A stretch of DNA of 64,000 nt from UBA1014 sp964344035 (GTDB taxonomy: Bacteria > SAR324 > NAC60-12): the NCBI GenBank assembly GCA_964344035.1, contig CAYFLK010000006.1, positions 1 through 64,000 on the forward strand, read 5' to 3'. Positions 28,080 through 36,924 of the stretch are shown piece after piece (within the stretch, counting starts at the first letter, position 1; each line of letters begins with the position of its first letter). A program made the position numbers and the translations under genes. The notes below the pieces were generated by a model, which saw only the letters and a program-made list of their open reading frames with translations, had not been told where the DNA came from and did no database searches.

Positions 28080-28247
28080 CCTGCCAGCATGTTGGAGTGA
28101 ATTTATTTGCTGATAATCCTAACCAATGGATTGGCTAATGCCAACTAATTTACCCGAAATTACAAGCACTATCCGTAGGTTTACGAATAGCATGCGAAAG
28201 GCACTATGGTATCATCATATAGCAAATTTCATGAACAGGAAAACAAC

Positions 28248-28703
28248 ATGTCTGAACACAAAGCAGAGGTCTTCTGGGAAAGGGACACGGAGGACTTTGA
28301 AATCAAGACTTTCAACCGAGACCACCTGGTCCGTTTTGAAAACGGCATCACCCTGCCGGGATCTTCAACCCCTGATTTTTCAGGAAACCCGGAGCGAGTC
28401 AACCCGGAAGACCAGTTTGTCGCGGCATTATCAAGCTGCCACATGCTTACCTTTCTCGCGGTGTCGGCGCTCAAGGGTTTAAAGGTTGAAAGCTACACGG
28501 ATCACGCAGTAGGATTTCTGGGAAAAAACCCCTCCGGTCGGCTTTCCATGAACAGGGTTATCCTGCGCCCGCGAGTACATTTTTCCAGGGAGCATGCTCC
28601 GAGCAGGGAAGTACAGGATGAAATGCACCAGAAAGCGCACCGCGGATGTTTCATTGCCAATTCAGTACACAGCGAAGTGCTCGTCGAACCGCTGTGGCAA
28701 TAG
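28248..28703 (+). CDS. OsmC-family peroxidase-like protein
   Basis: A 151-residue protein from ATG 28248 preceded by AGGAAAA; an upstream start adds 14 unlikely residues. OsmC/Ohr-type features are ENPEDQFVAAL-like NPEDQFVAALSSCHMLTF with the peroxidatic cysteine, and the resolving-cysteine region HRGCFIANSV. This subgroup (YhfA/SACOL1771-like) reduces organic hydroperoxides or low-molecular-weight thiol adducts in the cytosol. The preceding 190 bp shared with hemN would hold both promoters. Confidence 0.85.
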   Translation: MSEHKAEVFWERDTEDFEIKTFNRDHLVRFENGITLPGSSTPDFSGNPERVNPEDQFVAALSSCHMLTFLAVSALKGLKVESYTDHAVGFLGKNPSGRLSMNRVILRPRVHFSREHAPSREVQDEMHQKAHRGCFIANSVHSEVLVEPLWQ

Positions 28704-28895
28704 TCGCCGCAGCTATCCCCGTAGGCACAAATCGGGAAAACGAAAAGCGGCGTGAAAAGCGGCGTTACAAGGAAGGCGTCCGGAAGTTTACCTAACGCCG
28801 GCTTCACAGTAAGGATCATACTCGGACCCAATACAATCGGGATCTCTACCTGCCTGCGCCAAGCCTAGCGCGGCAAGCAGGTCAGGTTCGGCCCA

Positions 28896-29561
28896 TTAAC
28901 TATGAGCGTGGGACCGACCACGCCACCACCAGTGCAGTTTCCTGCAATTAAACCATAACAGGGCGCCTTCCATCATTTTCGGCCATTGCACGGCCGAAAT
29001 CCTCTCCTGTCCCATCAAGTGATAAATCAGGGTCGCGAGGATGGTGTCATGGGTCACCTCGATGTGAACCTTCCCTGGAGCAGGCGGGTCTGAAAAAAAC
29101 GATTCAAGCAGGATTCGCGATCCATCGGACGTTTCAGTGTGTCCCCTGAGCGACTCCAAGCTGAGCATGCGGTTGACCAGATCGAGCGGATCATGATCCT
29201 TGAATTCACGCAACGCGGTTTCCACATTGCTGATATATGCGCCTGGTTCCCCCAGTGCGGGGTTGTGCAGGACCGATAAATCCATGCCAGCACCATCGAT
29301 CATGGCTTGTGCTGTCTGCATGCAGCGGATCGAGGAACTGGATGAAACCCGCGCAATCCGTCTTCCCCAGTACCTGCCGACTTGCCGGGCATATTCGATC
29401 CCTTCAGCATTGAGTTCAATCCCGGAACCAAACTTGCCTGCAAGCATGGGTGGACGTATCGAATGGCGAGTGAACAGCACCACTCCGGAACCACCGGGAA
29501 AGTCCTCATGACTGGGAAGAATTTCCGGTCTTGCCGGGTCATTGTAATACAGGGCTTTCAT
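28896..29561 (-). CDS. Histidine phosphatase superfamily protein
   Basis: A 221-residue cytosolic protein. LFTRHSIRPPM carries the RH catalytic motif (phosphohistidine), and a second active-site His lies in EVTHDTILATL. These place it in branch 2-like or related histidine acid phosphatases rather than phosphoglycerate mutases. Residues after the RH (SIRPP) and the THD motif are classic. It is 28 bp downstream of the lipid kinase gene on the same strand, so probably cotranscribed. Substrate unknown. The C-terminus ends oddly Trp/Arg-rich (WWWRGRSHAHS). Confidence 0.8.
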   Translation of the reverse strand: MKALYYNDPARPEILPSHEDFPGGSGVVLFTRHSIRPPMLAGKFGSGIELNAEGIEYARQVGRYWGRRIARVSSSSSIRCMQTAQAMIDGAGMDLSVLHNPALGEPGAYISNVETALREFKDHDPLDLVNRMLSLESLRGHTETSDGSRILLESFFSDPPAPGKVHIEVTHDTILATLIYHLMGQERISAVQWPKMMEGALLWFNCRKLHWWWRGRSHAHS

Positions 29562-29589
29562 TTTTTCTGATGATTATAAAGCAGAAAGT

Positions 29590-30516
29590 TCACACTCGCA
29601 GTTTAAGTAATCCCGGCAGCACCTCGAATGCCGCGTTCAGACTCCCGGGCGATTCCCCGTCTATGTCCAACCACATAATTTCTTCAGATTCGAACTCCAC
29701 CTTTCTGACCTGACAGTACTCTATTTCGGGAACATCAAGATGCGTGCCTTGGTAAACTTTGGGCAAATGCCGCAGAAACGTGCCCAGGGACATTTCATCC
29801 AGAAGCATCAAATCCAAGAGTCCGTCATTTAGTTCCGCGCGCGGGGCAACATGCATCCCGCCTCCAAAGAAACGTCCATTCGCCACCACCCCCAGCCGGG
29901 TCCTGATTTTCCTTTCAGGATGATCGTCAATCTTCAGCGTGACCTCTGTTTGAGGATGCGTGAAAACCTGATACAAGGTGGCCCAGAGAAACAGCGGTTT
30001 TCCCTTCAACCTTTTGATTCCTGAATGATCTCGCAGGTAGCGGTCCACGGCGCCACTCAACCCGAAACTGGCGATATTCGCAAAATAACGAACGCTTCTG
30101 CCGCTTTTTTCATTTGTGAAGCTGACTTTTCCAATATCAAGATCAAGGATGGTTCCTTCATTTGCAAGTGCGGAAATTCGTTCAAGCATGGATCCCCGAA
30201 AGCCGAAACTGCGTTCAAAATCACAACCTGATCCGGTCATCAGCATGCTGATTTCAACTTCGGGGTTCAACGGACGGTCTTCGACAATGGCGCCATTGAG
30301 AACTTCGTTCACCGTGCCGTCCCCGCCGACTGCGATAATCCATCGCGCGCCTTCCTCGACGGCCTCGCGTGTGAGGGTAATCCCGTCTCCGGCACACCGG
30401 GTAGTTCGCATTTCAAAGTCGCCCAATACCTCTTTCAGCCGCTTTTCCATCCGCGGCCAGAGTTTCCCGGTCCTGCCACAGCCGGCTTCCGGATTTACCA
30501 GCACATATGCTTTCAT
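29590..30516 (-). CDS. Diacylglycerol kinase-family lipid kinase
   Basis: YegS/DgkB-type kinase of 308 residues. The N-terminal LVNPEAGCGRTGKLWP and the nucleotide-binding VGGDGTVNEVLNG at ~63-75 define the DAGK catalytic domain. The C-terminal half supplies the beta-sandwich with NGRFFGGGMHVAPRAELNDGLLDL, which ligates structural or catalytic metal in YegS. It phosphorylates a lipid such as diacylglycerol at the membrane. First gene of a two-gene run with the histidine phosphatase. Divergent from the small lipoprotein at 30689. Confidence 0.93.
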   Translation of the reverse strand: MKAYVLVNPEAGCGRTGKLWPRMEKRLKEVLGDFEMRTTRCAGDGITLTREAVEEGARWIIAVGGDGTVNEVLNGAIVEDRPLNPEVEISMLMTGSGCDFERSFGFRGSMLERISALANEGTILDLDIGKVSFTNEKSGRSVRYFANIASFGLSGAVDRYLRDHSGIKRLKGKPLFLWATLYQVFTHPQTEVTLKIDDHPERKIRTRLGVVANGRFFGGGMHVAPRAELNDGLLDLMLLDEMSLGTFLRHLPKVYQGTHLDVPEIEYCQVRKVEFESEEIMWLDIDGESPGSLNAAFEVLPGLLKLRV

Positions 30517-30688
30517 GACATGATGGGAAAACAGCGTTTACAAGATGAGCTTCGACAAATAACTTGCTAAGCACGGGACATTTTTTTACTTTGTTGCATT
30601 CTTGGAAAAGAAGTGACCCCCCCTGGGAATGCACCGTTTTTCAATGTCTGCCTGATATGATGCCATACGTAGTCTGTTTTTGTTTTTC

Positions 30689-30874
30689 ATGATATTGTCC
30701 GCGGCTCTTGTTTTGACTGCCTGCGACTGGAACCGCAGCGCCAAAGCGCAGAGAAGGCAGTATGCCTCCGGGGGTACTGATGTCCCTGCAGCGTCAAAAA
30801 ACGCGCTGACCCGCGGTTTAGACTATCACAAGCTTTCCGCTGATACCCTCATCCGTTCGATGCGCCGGCCATGA
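30689..30874 (+). CDS. Small lipoprotein
   Basis: 61-residue product from the ATG at 30689 (TTG at 30680 also in frame). Signal MILSAALVLTAC carries lipobox LTAC with the lipidated Cys near residue 12, then a short polar, Arg-rich mature part. Too small for a catalytic domain. Such peptides often anchor or regulate envelope complexes. No family recognised. Confidence 0.55.
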   Translation: MILSAALVLTACDWNRSAKAQRRQYASGGTDVPAASKNALTRGLDYHKLSADTLIRSMRRP

Positions 30875-30938
30875 ACAAACCCCGGGTCCTGTTTGATCAG
30901 TCCATTCAACCCGCGGGATATTTTAGCCGGCATTCCGT

Positions 30939-31820
30939 TCAATGCAGCTTGATTGCGCGGTAGAGCCGGATTTCCCTTTTCCCTTTGTAAACCTGCACAA
31001 ATCCTTCAACCTGCACCCGGTCACCTTTGCGCAGGTTCCGCAAGCCCTGCAAGTTCCGTTGCTGACGGAATGTGATTACGGGTATCCCGTTTTTGCCCTG
31101 TTTGCTTCGCAGGTAAATTATCTTCGCCCCCTTCCGCAGATCCCGTGTTCGTTTGATGGTCCCGGCAACCCTTACGAAACGACCATGAAACCGTGATAAA
31201 TCGAGTGTCATTGCCTCCCACTGCGCGCCAACAAACAGCGGATTGAGACGCGAATAAACCGTTTTGCCTTCTTTCTTTAGCCGTTTCAGGTACTTGTGGC
31301 GAGAAGCGCGCGTACTCCAAATGCCTCGCCGATTTTCGAAAGCCTCGGCTTCACTGCGCGCGAAGGTAATAAAATCCGCGGGCCAGGCAAACCGTGTATC
31401 AAAATAACTATGCCCGCGTGAAATCAGCATCAGGTTGAGATTGCCCCGTGCATTCTCGACAACCGCAAGCAGACGTCCGTTGTTCCCACGCGGTTTTTCC
31501 GGATTGATCCACAGGGTTGCGGGTTGTTCGGAAAGCCCCCTGCGCAGAAATTCCCCGGCCGGTTTCCCGAAAACCACGTCCCGCCCTTTGTGCGATGAGG
31601 ACAGTTCCGGAGTATCTACATACAAAAGCCGGATGCGCTCCCTTGATTTTGAAAAACGACCGTTTCCGTTCAGGTCGGCGTCGAACGTGTCCCCGTCGAT
31701 CACCCTTACCGGGATATTGTTCAATGAAATACTTTCCCAGTTTCCCGGAATCTCCTGTCCAGTGGCAAACGAACTCCGGAGAAACGCCCCGAGAAAGAAA
31801 AGTAGAAACCTGACCTGCAC
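30939..31820 (-). CDS. Exported thermonuclease-family nuclease with OB-fold tail
   Basis: Staphylococcal-nuclease-like protein. I choose the GTG at 31820, which places a clean signal peptide (VRFLLFFLGAFLRSSFATG) at the N-terminus; a TTG 17 codons upstream keeps the frame open. Catalytic features of SNase are VRVIDGDTFDAD (Ca2+ ligands), RIRLLYVDTPE and EKPRGNNGRLLA (Arg/Glu). Residues ~200-293 add a second beta-barrel (FVRVAGTIKRTRDL, IPVITFRQQ, GDRVQVEGFVQVYKG) resembling an OB-fold nucleic-acid-binding module. Probably a periplasmic or secreted nuclease. Confidence 0.82.
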   Translation of the reverse strand: MQVRFLLFFLGAFLRSSFATGQEIPGNWESISLNNIPVRVIDGDTFDADLNGNGRFSKSRERIRLLYVDTPELSSSHKGRDVVFGKPAGEFLRRGLSEQPATLWINPEKPRGNNGRLLAVVENARGNLNLMLISRGHSYFDTRFAWPADFITFARSEAEAFENRRGIWSTRASRHKYLKRLKKEGKTVYSRLNPLFVGAQWEAMTLDLSRFHGRFVRVAGTIKRTRDLRKGAKIIYLRSKQGKNGIPVITFRQQRNLQGLRNLRKGDRVQVEGFVQVYKGKREIRLYRAIKLH

Positions 31821-31987
31821 TATTTTATCATGGGTAAAAAATCCTTTTTGACGATACAAGTAAAACTCCAATTGCTACTGTCCATGCTCGGTGGTTTCAC
31901 CCTGAGTATCACTGGTCTGCTCAGCAAGTCCGTTGACAGGGACCACATAGTTTTGTACTGCAGTTGGTCCCGAGAAACAAGAGTTCG

Positions 31988-32971
31988 ATGAAAAAAAATA
32001 AGCCGACCACAAGTCGATGGCCGAAAAAGATAAGGTCCCTGCTTGTCTGTGCTTTCTGTTTTCTCGCGGGCTGTAATTCCATGTTCTACTATCCCAGTGA
32101 AAAAATCTTCTTTACTCCCGAAATGCTGGGTATCAACCATGAAAACGTTCGTTTCAGCAACCGCAGCGGAAACTTGCTGCATGGCTGGTTCGTACCCTCA
32201 AGCATAACGCCCGCCAAGGGGACCCTGCTTTTTCTTCATGGAAACGCCCACAACATCAGCCATTATTTCCTTTCGGTGCAGGGATTTCAGCATGCGGGAT
32301 ATCACCTGTTCACCTTCGACTACCAGGGCTTCGGGTATTCCCAGGGAGAGCCGTATCCGGCAGGGACCCTGGACGACGCGGAAGCGGCGCTGAGTTACCT
32401 GCTTGGCAGGGAAGACATGGACCCGGACCGTATCATAGTCTTTGGACAAAGCCTGGGGGGTACGATCGCCTTAAACTGGATCGGTTCAAAAAAACCCGGG
32501 CATATTGCCGCCGTCATTTCCGAATCGGCTTTTTCTTCCTACCGCAAGATTGCCAGGGAAAAGATGAACCCCATCGGAATCCTGCGCTGGTTTCGTGAAC
32601 CAATCACACGCTGGTTTGTGGATGACGAATTTTCTCCGGAACCGGTGGTCGCCGAAATCTCCCCCGTGCCGCTGCTGATTATACACGGGACAAGGGACCC
32701 GGTAGTCCCCTATGAACATGGTATGCGCCTGTATGCCGCAGCCCGGGAGCCGAAGGAATTTTGGACCATCATCGGCGGTGGACACACTGAGATGCTGGGC
32801 AGGTTCCGGACGCATTACTGGGATCGCCTGCTGAGCTACCTCGACAATGTTTTGCGGGAGGCATCTCAAGAAAATGACTTGTGGGCCGTGTCCCCGCCGG
32901 CAGACCCGTATCTTTCTCAACCGCACACCGGGCATCCGCGGGAAACGGGATTCCCCGGCTTGGTGTTTTAA
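31988..32971 (+). CDS. Lipoprotein alpha/beta hydrolase (BEM46/YfhR-like)
   Basis: A 327-residue predicted lipoprotein: signal SLLVCAFCFLAGC with lipobox LAGC, from ATG 31988. The hydrolase core follows: oxyanion region LLFLHGNAHNISHY, nucleophile elbow VFGQSLGGTIAL, acid in IIHGTRDPVVP and His in GGGHTEML. This matches the YfhR/Bem46 group of serine hydrolases, here tethered to the envelope. The C-terminal ~40 residues after the fold are Pro-rich and non-conserved. Divergent from the nuclease gene; substrate unknown. Confidence 0.85.
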   Translation: MKKNKPTTSRWPKKIRSLLVCAFCFLAGCNSMFYYPSEKIFFTPEMLGINHENVRFSNRSGNLLHGWFVPSSITPAKGTLLFLHGNAHNISHYFLSVQGFQHAGYHLFTFDYQGFGYSQGEPYPAGTLDDAEAALSYLLGREDMDPDRIIVFGQSLGGTIALNWIGSKKPGHIAAVISESAFSSYRKIAREKMNPIGILRWFREPITRWFVDDEFSPEPVVAEISPVPLLIIHGTRDPVVPYEHGMRLYAAAREPKEFWTIIGGGHTEMLGRFRTHYWDRLLSYLDNVLREASQENDLWAVSPPADPYLSQPHTGHPRETGFPGLVF

Positions 32972-33046
32972 CCCTTGTGCTTCATTAAAGGCTTGAAAAA
33001 CCGGGGGCATTCTTTTAATTTATAGGCTCCAGAACATTGAGCTTGT

Positions 33047-33122
33047 TCCCCAATAGCTCAGTTGGTAGAGCAAGTGGCTGTTAACCACTGGGTCGCTGGT
33101 TCGAGTCCGGCTTGGGGAGCCA
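33047..33122 (+). tRNA. tRNA-Asn (anticodon GTT)
   Basis: Complete cloverleaf of 76 nt including an encoded 3' CCA. The acceptor stem TCCCCAA pairs with TTGGGGA. The D-arm is GCTC...GAGC, the anticodon loop CTGTTAA gives GTT, the T-arm has GGTTCGAGTCC and the discriminator is G. It stands alone between the hydrolase and the TerB-DUF2225 gene. Confidence 0.97.
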
Positions 33123-33297
33123 GAATTCACCCCGCCAACACCGGCGGGAAAAGTGAACGCGAGACCCCGTTGAATGACATTCTTCGGGGTCTTGACGTTT
33201 ACAGCCCGCTCACACCACAAAGACTGCGGCCTTCTATTCCCCTGAAGTTCTGCCGCAATTCTCTCGCATCGTTGTATAATTAAAACGGATTTGGAGA

Positions 33298-34845
33298 ATG
33301 TCTCCCCTTAACATCCCGAACCTGGAATTATCTGCGCTCACCCTTGAAGAAAAGGTATGGCTGACGCGGGTGATGGCGGAAATCGTGGCGGGTAATGATG
33401 CAGTGAAATCCCGTTCACGCAAGGGGTTTGAGCAGACACTCGGCAGTTTTCAAAACCGCGAGCAGGCAGCGCATTTACTGGAAGCGCTGAACCAACGCCC
33501 CATGCCTCCGTGGCCCGCGATAAAGACTGATCGTCAGCGGGCGTTGACCCTTCTGTATCGCCTGGCAACAGTGATGGCGGCGGATCATGTGGTATCGCGC
33601 AGGCAGGTGAAATTGTTTCGGAAAGCCCTATCGGCCTTGGGCTTCTCCAAACTCGATCACCCCCTTCTGCTGGGTCACGTACAAAACATCATCGTTGCCG
33701 GAAAACCAAACGCGGCAATCCTCACTACTACTGATTTTGTAAGGATCACACTGCAGGATTTCTCCGACACCCATTGTGTTTTCAGCTTCCACCGTCCGCT
33801 GGTGCCCGGTGTGTTCATTTTGGTGCAGGTGCGTGCCCTCGCACGTACTGAAACATATCATGCTCCCATCCATGCTACAGTTCGCTCGATATCAAAAGGG
33901 CCTTTTGAAAACGGGAGCTACCTCATCCATGCGGAATTTCAACAGCGCCTGGGATCCCGTCACGGGCTGCGGGAGTTTTGGAATCCTGCACTTTCGAAAC
34001 AGGACAGCGCCAAGGGATACGGGATTGTAGAACCAGGAGATGGGTCCCTGATTGGCCGGTACGTCGGATGTCCGGCCTGCACCGAGCCCGGGCTGACGTT
34101 CTGGCATCTGCGTACGAACACTATGCACCGCGGTGAAAACCTGTTTGGGGTCCCGCACTACCATGCTTCTTTTCCGGGGTACGATTTTTGCGATTTCAAT
34201 CTGCTTCGGGTAACGGTTTGTCCGCGGTGTTTTTTTGCTTCAGCGCGGGAAAAGGATTTTCTCCAGTCCCCCGGAGAGAATGCGCATTTTGATGTGCACA
34301 GATTCAACAGGCACTGGGAATCACAGTTTAAGCGGTTGAAACATGAACTGCATAACTTTCCGCAATCGTTTGGCAAGGTGCATCGAAAACCGGAACACGC
34401 TGTCCAGGCCTATGAGATTGCCGTCGGCACGATGCGTACACTCAATCGTTTGCATGAGAATGAGGAATTTTTGTGGGAAATTGTTAGGCTGCGCCTGATC
34501 CAGGCGGAAATGTCGATGCAACTGAAGCGGCGTGATGAGGCCCAGAAGCAATTGAAAGATGCGCTTGAACTGCTGAAAGCCGGGAACTCGAAATTCAGCG
34601 ATGAACGAGAAATCCAGGTCCTGTTGTCAAAGTTCCTGCTGCACAACTATTTCCGGGAATCCGATGCTGCCTTGTCCTGTTATAAGCAATTGCGGAACCT
34701 GAAACCCAAGGCGAATACGGGGACGTTGTATTCGGTGATGCTACAGGACTCCTTGAAAAAAGCGCACTGGGTTAATTCCCACGGGAAGGATTTGAATCAT
34801 GCGACGATGTCTGATTTCCACATCTCCGGTTTCACGGGTGATTAG
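33298..34845 (+). CDS. TerB-like plus DUF2225-like domain protein
   Basis: A 515-residue cytosolic-looking protein. Residues ~12-120 form a TerB-like helical module (LTLEEKVWLTRVMAEIVAGND..., RALTLLYRLATVMAADHVVSR, ALSALGF). They align by eye with the C-terminus of the K+ channel fusion at 40.7-43.2 kb. Residues ~140-220 are a beta-rich segment. Residues ~250-330 resemble DUF2225: YVGCPACTEPG, FLVPHYHASFPGY-like region and VCPRCFFASARE give two CxxC zinc-ribbon pairs. The C-terminal third is helical and TPR/coiled-coil-like. No operon partner; converges on the DUF3015 pair. Function unknown. Confidence 0.65.
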   Translation: MSPLNIPNLELSALTLEEKVWLTRVMAEIVAGNDAVKSRSRKGFEQTLGSFQNREQAAHLLEALNQRPMPPWPAIKTDRQRALTLLYRLATVMAADHVVSRRQVKLFRKALSALGFSKLDHPLLLGHVQNIIVAGKPNAAILTTTDFVRITLQDFSDTHCVFSFHRPLVPGVFILVQVRALARTETYHAPIHATVRSISKGPFENGSYLIHAEFQQRLGSRHGLREFWNPALSKQDSAKGYGIVEPGDGSLIGRYVGCPACTEPGLTFWHLRTNTMHRGENLFGVPHYHASFPGYDFCDFNLLRVTVCPRCFFASAREKDFLQSPGENAHFDVHRFNRHWESQFKRLKHELHNFPQSFGKVHRKPEHAVQAYEIAVGTMRTLNRLHENEEFLWEIVRLRLIQAEMSMQLKRRDEAQKQLKDALELLKAGNSKFSDEREIQVLLSKFLLHNYFRESDAALSCYKQLRNLKPKANTGTLYSVMLQDSLKKAHWVNSHGKDLNHATMSDFHISGFTGD

Positions 34846-34875
34846 TAAAGGGGGTGGGAAAAGAGAAAAAGTTAT

Positions 34876-35382
34876 TCACCCGTCCAAGGAACATTGCAGG
34901 CGCTCATCGTTCCGCACAAGGTTCTTCAGCTTCCCAAGCAGCATGGTTGCGTCTTTGCCGACAGGCCCACTCAATGAATGTATGAAGAGTCCCGAGTATT
35001 TTTCGCGCACCAGCCGGATGAAGCGAGGATGCTGAGCGGTTTCGCATCCCATCATGCCGGCCAGTGCATGCAGATGCACTCCTTTTCCACGGGCAGCTTC
35101 TTCGTCAAGCACAGTCCACTGGGATTCGATGAAGTGCCTGTGGAGCTGCGCGGTGTAATCCCAGTTTTTGCAGCCGGAAGTCCCGGATGTGCTGGCAAAA
35201 GCGAAAGTCGGTGAAAAAGTGATGTCCACCGACATCATGCCCGGGTCCTTGTGCGCAAAACCCATGGCCCCGCCCCGGTGGCAAGCAAACAGGGGAGATC
35301 GCGCCGCAAGCAATAGGGAGAAAACAATCATCATCAGCCTAATGACGCTAGGCGCAATTACACCCGGTCTGAAATGATTCAT
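34876..35382 (-). CDS. DUF3015-family exported protein, copy 1
   Basis: A 168-residue exported protein from the ATG at 35382, whose ATGA overlaps the stop of the upstream paralogue. The signal peptide ends near PLFA-CHRGG. The shared core is VDITFSPTF-x5-TSGTSGCKNWDY, then ARGKGVHLHALAGMMGC, resembling DUF3015 proteins, short periplasmic proteins of unknown role. Paralogous with the next gene: VDI(T/S)FSP, TSGTSGCKNWD and a Leu-rich C-terminus recur in both. It converges on the TerB-DUF2225 gene. Confidence 0.65.
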   Translation of the reverse strand: MNHFRPGVIAPSVIRLMMIVFSLLLAARSPLFACHRGGAMGFAHKDPGMMSVDITFSPTFAFASTSGTSGCKNWDYTAQLHRHFIESQWTVLDEEAARGKGVHLHALAGMMGCETAQHPRFIRLVREKYSGLFIHSLSGPVGKDATMLLGKLKNLVRNDERLQCSLDG

Positions 35383-35939
35383 GACAATCCGCAGGAAATA
35401 TTCAACACCGGATCTTGTCTTATCCACTGTTTCAGATGCCACAGAATGGCAGATGGATCTTCGGACATTTGGGCGTATGCGGAAATTTCATTGAAGTGTC
35501 TGCGCAGCATCGCGTTGAACTCATGCTGGTTGGGCGGACTGCACGTCATCAGCCCGGCAAGAGCTTCCAAGCGAGGGCCTGTACCGCGCGCTGTCTCCAA
35601 AATTATGTTTTCCTTCTCCCGCTCCACAAACCGCATTCTCTCCATTTCCAGTCCGCGGGCGAAATCCCAGTTCTTGCAGCCGGAAGTACCCGATGTCGTT
35701 GCGCCGGAATAAACCGGTGAGAAGCTGATATCAACCACCGACATCACCGGATCTTTAGGCGTTGCCCCCAAAAAACCCTTGCCTGTACATTCCGCAAACA
35801 GGGATTCGGAATGCGTCAAGAAGGTCCCCAGTATTACTGAAAACAAAAAGACACGGCGCAGTCTCTTCTTCGATTGAACGCATCCAGAACGTTCCAGGAA
35901 AAAACGGGGAACTCCGGCTGCAAAAAAAGGTTCCAACAC
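35379..35939 (-). CDS. DUF3015-family exported protein, copy 2
   Basis: A 186-residue product as drawn. The true start may lie downstream, because the signal peptide (RRVFLFSVILGTFLTHSESLFA) begins about residue 28. Mature part: ECTGKGF, VDISFSPVYSG, TSGTSGCKNWDF, then ARGTGPRLEALAGLMTC and a helical end. Same family as the downstream overlapping gene; the two arose by tandem duplication and have since diverged strongly. First gene of a two-gene unit. Role unknown, probably periplasmic. Confidence 0.65.
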   Translation of the reverse strand: MLEPFFAAGVPRFFLERSGCVQSKKRLRRVFLFSVILGTFLTHSESLFAECTGKGFLGATPKDPVMSVVDISFSPVYSGATTSGTSGCKNWDFARGLEMERMRFVEREKENIILETARGTGPRLEALAGLMTCSPPNQHEFNAMLRRHFNEISAYAQMSEDPSAILWHLKQWIRQDPVLNISCGLS

Positions 35940-36080
35940 AGGACGATATTAAGGGGCCCGGAAAACCGGGGTTTGCGGCACGGTGAATTATAAACCGGGA
36001 AGGCGGAGAAATACCACTTTCCCGATCAATTCGGTGTCAATCCCCGCACAAACAGGAACAGCCTTGGCTGCAGCGCTGAT

Positions 36081-36371
36081 TTAGGCGGATCGAAGTTTTT
36101 CCGATTTTCGCAGCACTTGGGTTTTGATTGAATCTATTCCTTTGTTGAGGGCCTTGTACAAATTTTTGTCTTCGGTCCTGCTGATCATTTGTTTGTTGCG
36201 ATAACTGCAATTGATTCCAACATGATACTGGTTGTCATTCACCTTGTTCAACTTGACATGAAACGCGTGTTTGTTCTCGGTGATTTTCAATAATTCCTCG
36301 AACATCTCATGAACATGATCCGTAACCGCATCCGATTTGCGGATGTTATTAAAGGTGAGGTGAATGGACAT
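36081..36371 (-). CDS. hpf: Ribosome hibernation promoting factor (short HPF)
   Basis: Short-form HPF/RaiA-type protein of 96 residues that binds the 30S decoding region and inactivates ribosomes in starvation. Start at 36371 (MSIHLTFNNIRKSDAVTDHV) has AAAGGA upstream. The longer open frame to 36602 is not part of the protein. The fold pattern is S30AE: IHLTFNNIRKSDAVTDHVHE helix, HVKLNKVNDNQYHVGIN strand pair, then EDKNLYKALNKGIDSIKTQV. It lacks the C-terminal dimerization domain of long HPF. A 54-aa membrane protein gene lies 97 bp upstream on the same strand. Confidence 0.85.
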   Translation of the reverse strand: MSIHLTFNNIRKSDAVTDHVHEMFEELLKITENKHAFHVKLNKVNDNQYHVGINCSYRNKQMISRTEDKNLYKALNKGIDSIKTQVLRKSEKLRSA

Positions 36372-36468
36372 AGCTTCCTTTGCTGGGGTTGATGGATTTC
36401 CTGATGAAAATAGGACATTGAGGACATCCTCAGGTGTTTTCTTAAACCCTGGGTTCAAGAATTCCCTG

Positions 36469-36633
36469 CTATTTGGGAGGCGGTTCCTGTCCCGGTTCCT
36501 CCAGCGGTGTTTCACTGACTGCGCTGGGGGGTTCCGGAGTTTCCTGCTCCCTCGGAACAAAGAGAAACCATCCGGGTATGACAATGATGCAGTAGGAAAC
36601 AATGCCGATGAGAGCCAGAATCAGATTACGCAT
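36469..36633 (-). CDS. 54-aa single-pass membrane protein
   Basis: Small frame from ATG 36633 with AAGAGGT seven bases ahead, ending TAG at 36471-36469. The N-terminus MRNLILALIGIVSYCIIVIP is one transmembrane helix followed by GWFLFVP. The tail is Pro/Glu-rich (REQETPEPPSAVSETPLEEP, then GQEPPPK) and would be flexible. Composition and ribosome site argue it is real. It precedes hpf on the same strand. No family known. Confidence 0.6.
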   Translation of the reverse strand: MRNLILALIGIVSYCIIVIPGWFLFVPREQETPEPPSAVSETPLEEPGQEPPPK

Positions 36634-36924
36634 ATACCTCTTGTTGGAAAATTGGGCAGGCCGACCGGGCCTGCGCGTGGCTCCTGTTTGTACATAACAA
36701 CCCCACGCGATTTGGTCAAGCCGGCAATTCTACGGAAAGGGTTTTTTTGATATTTTCCGGATAAAAAACCCGGTGATGCCAGAATTATTCCCCGGACAGG
36801 ATTCGGCTGCAACTAGTTTTGCTTTCCCGCCGGTCCGGAAAATGTGGAAACAACTTCTCGGCGTTGACATTGTTGTTGCATCAATAAATGATTTCCGGGG
36901 CAAAAAAACAATCCCGGAATTCTC

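Noticed and set aside
28080..28247. FNR box ahead of hemN
   Set aside because: No TTGAT-N4-ATCAA-like palindrome in the interval; only AT-rich sequence.
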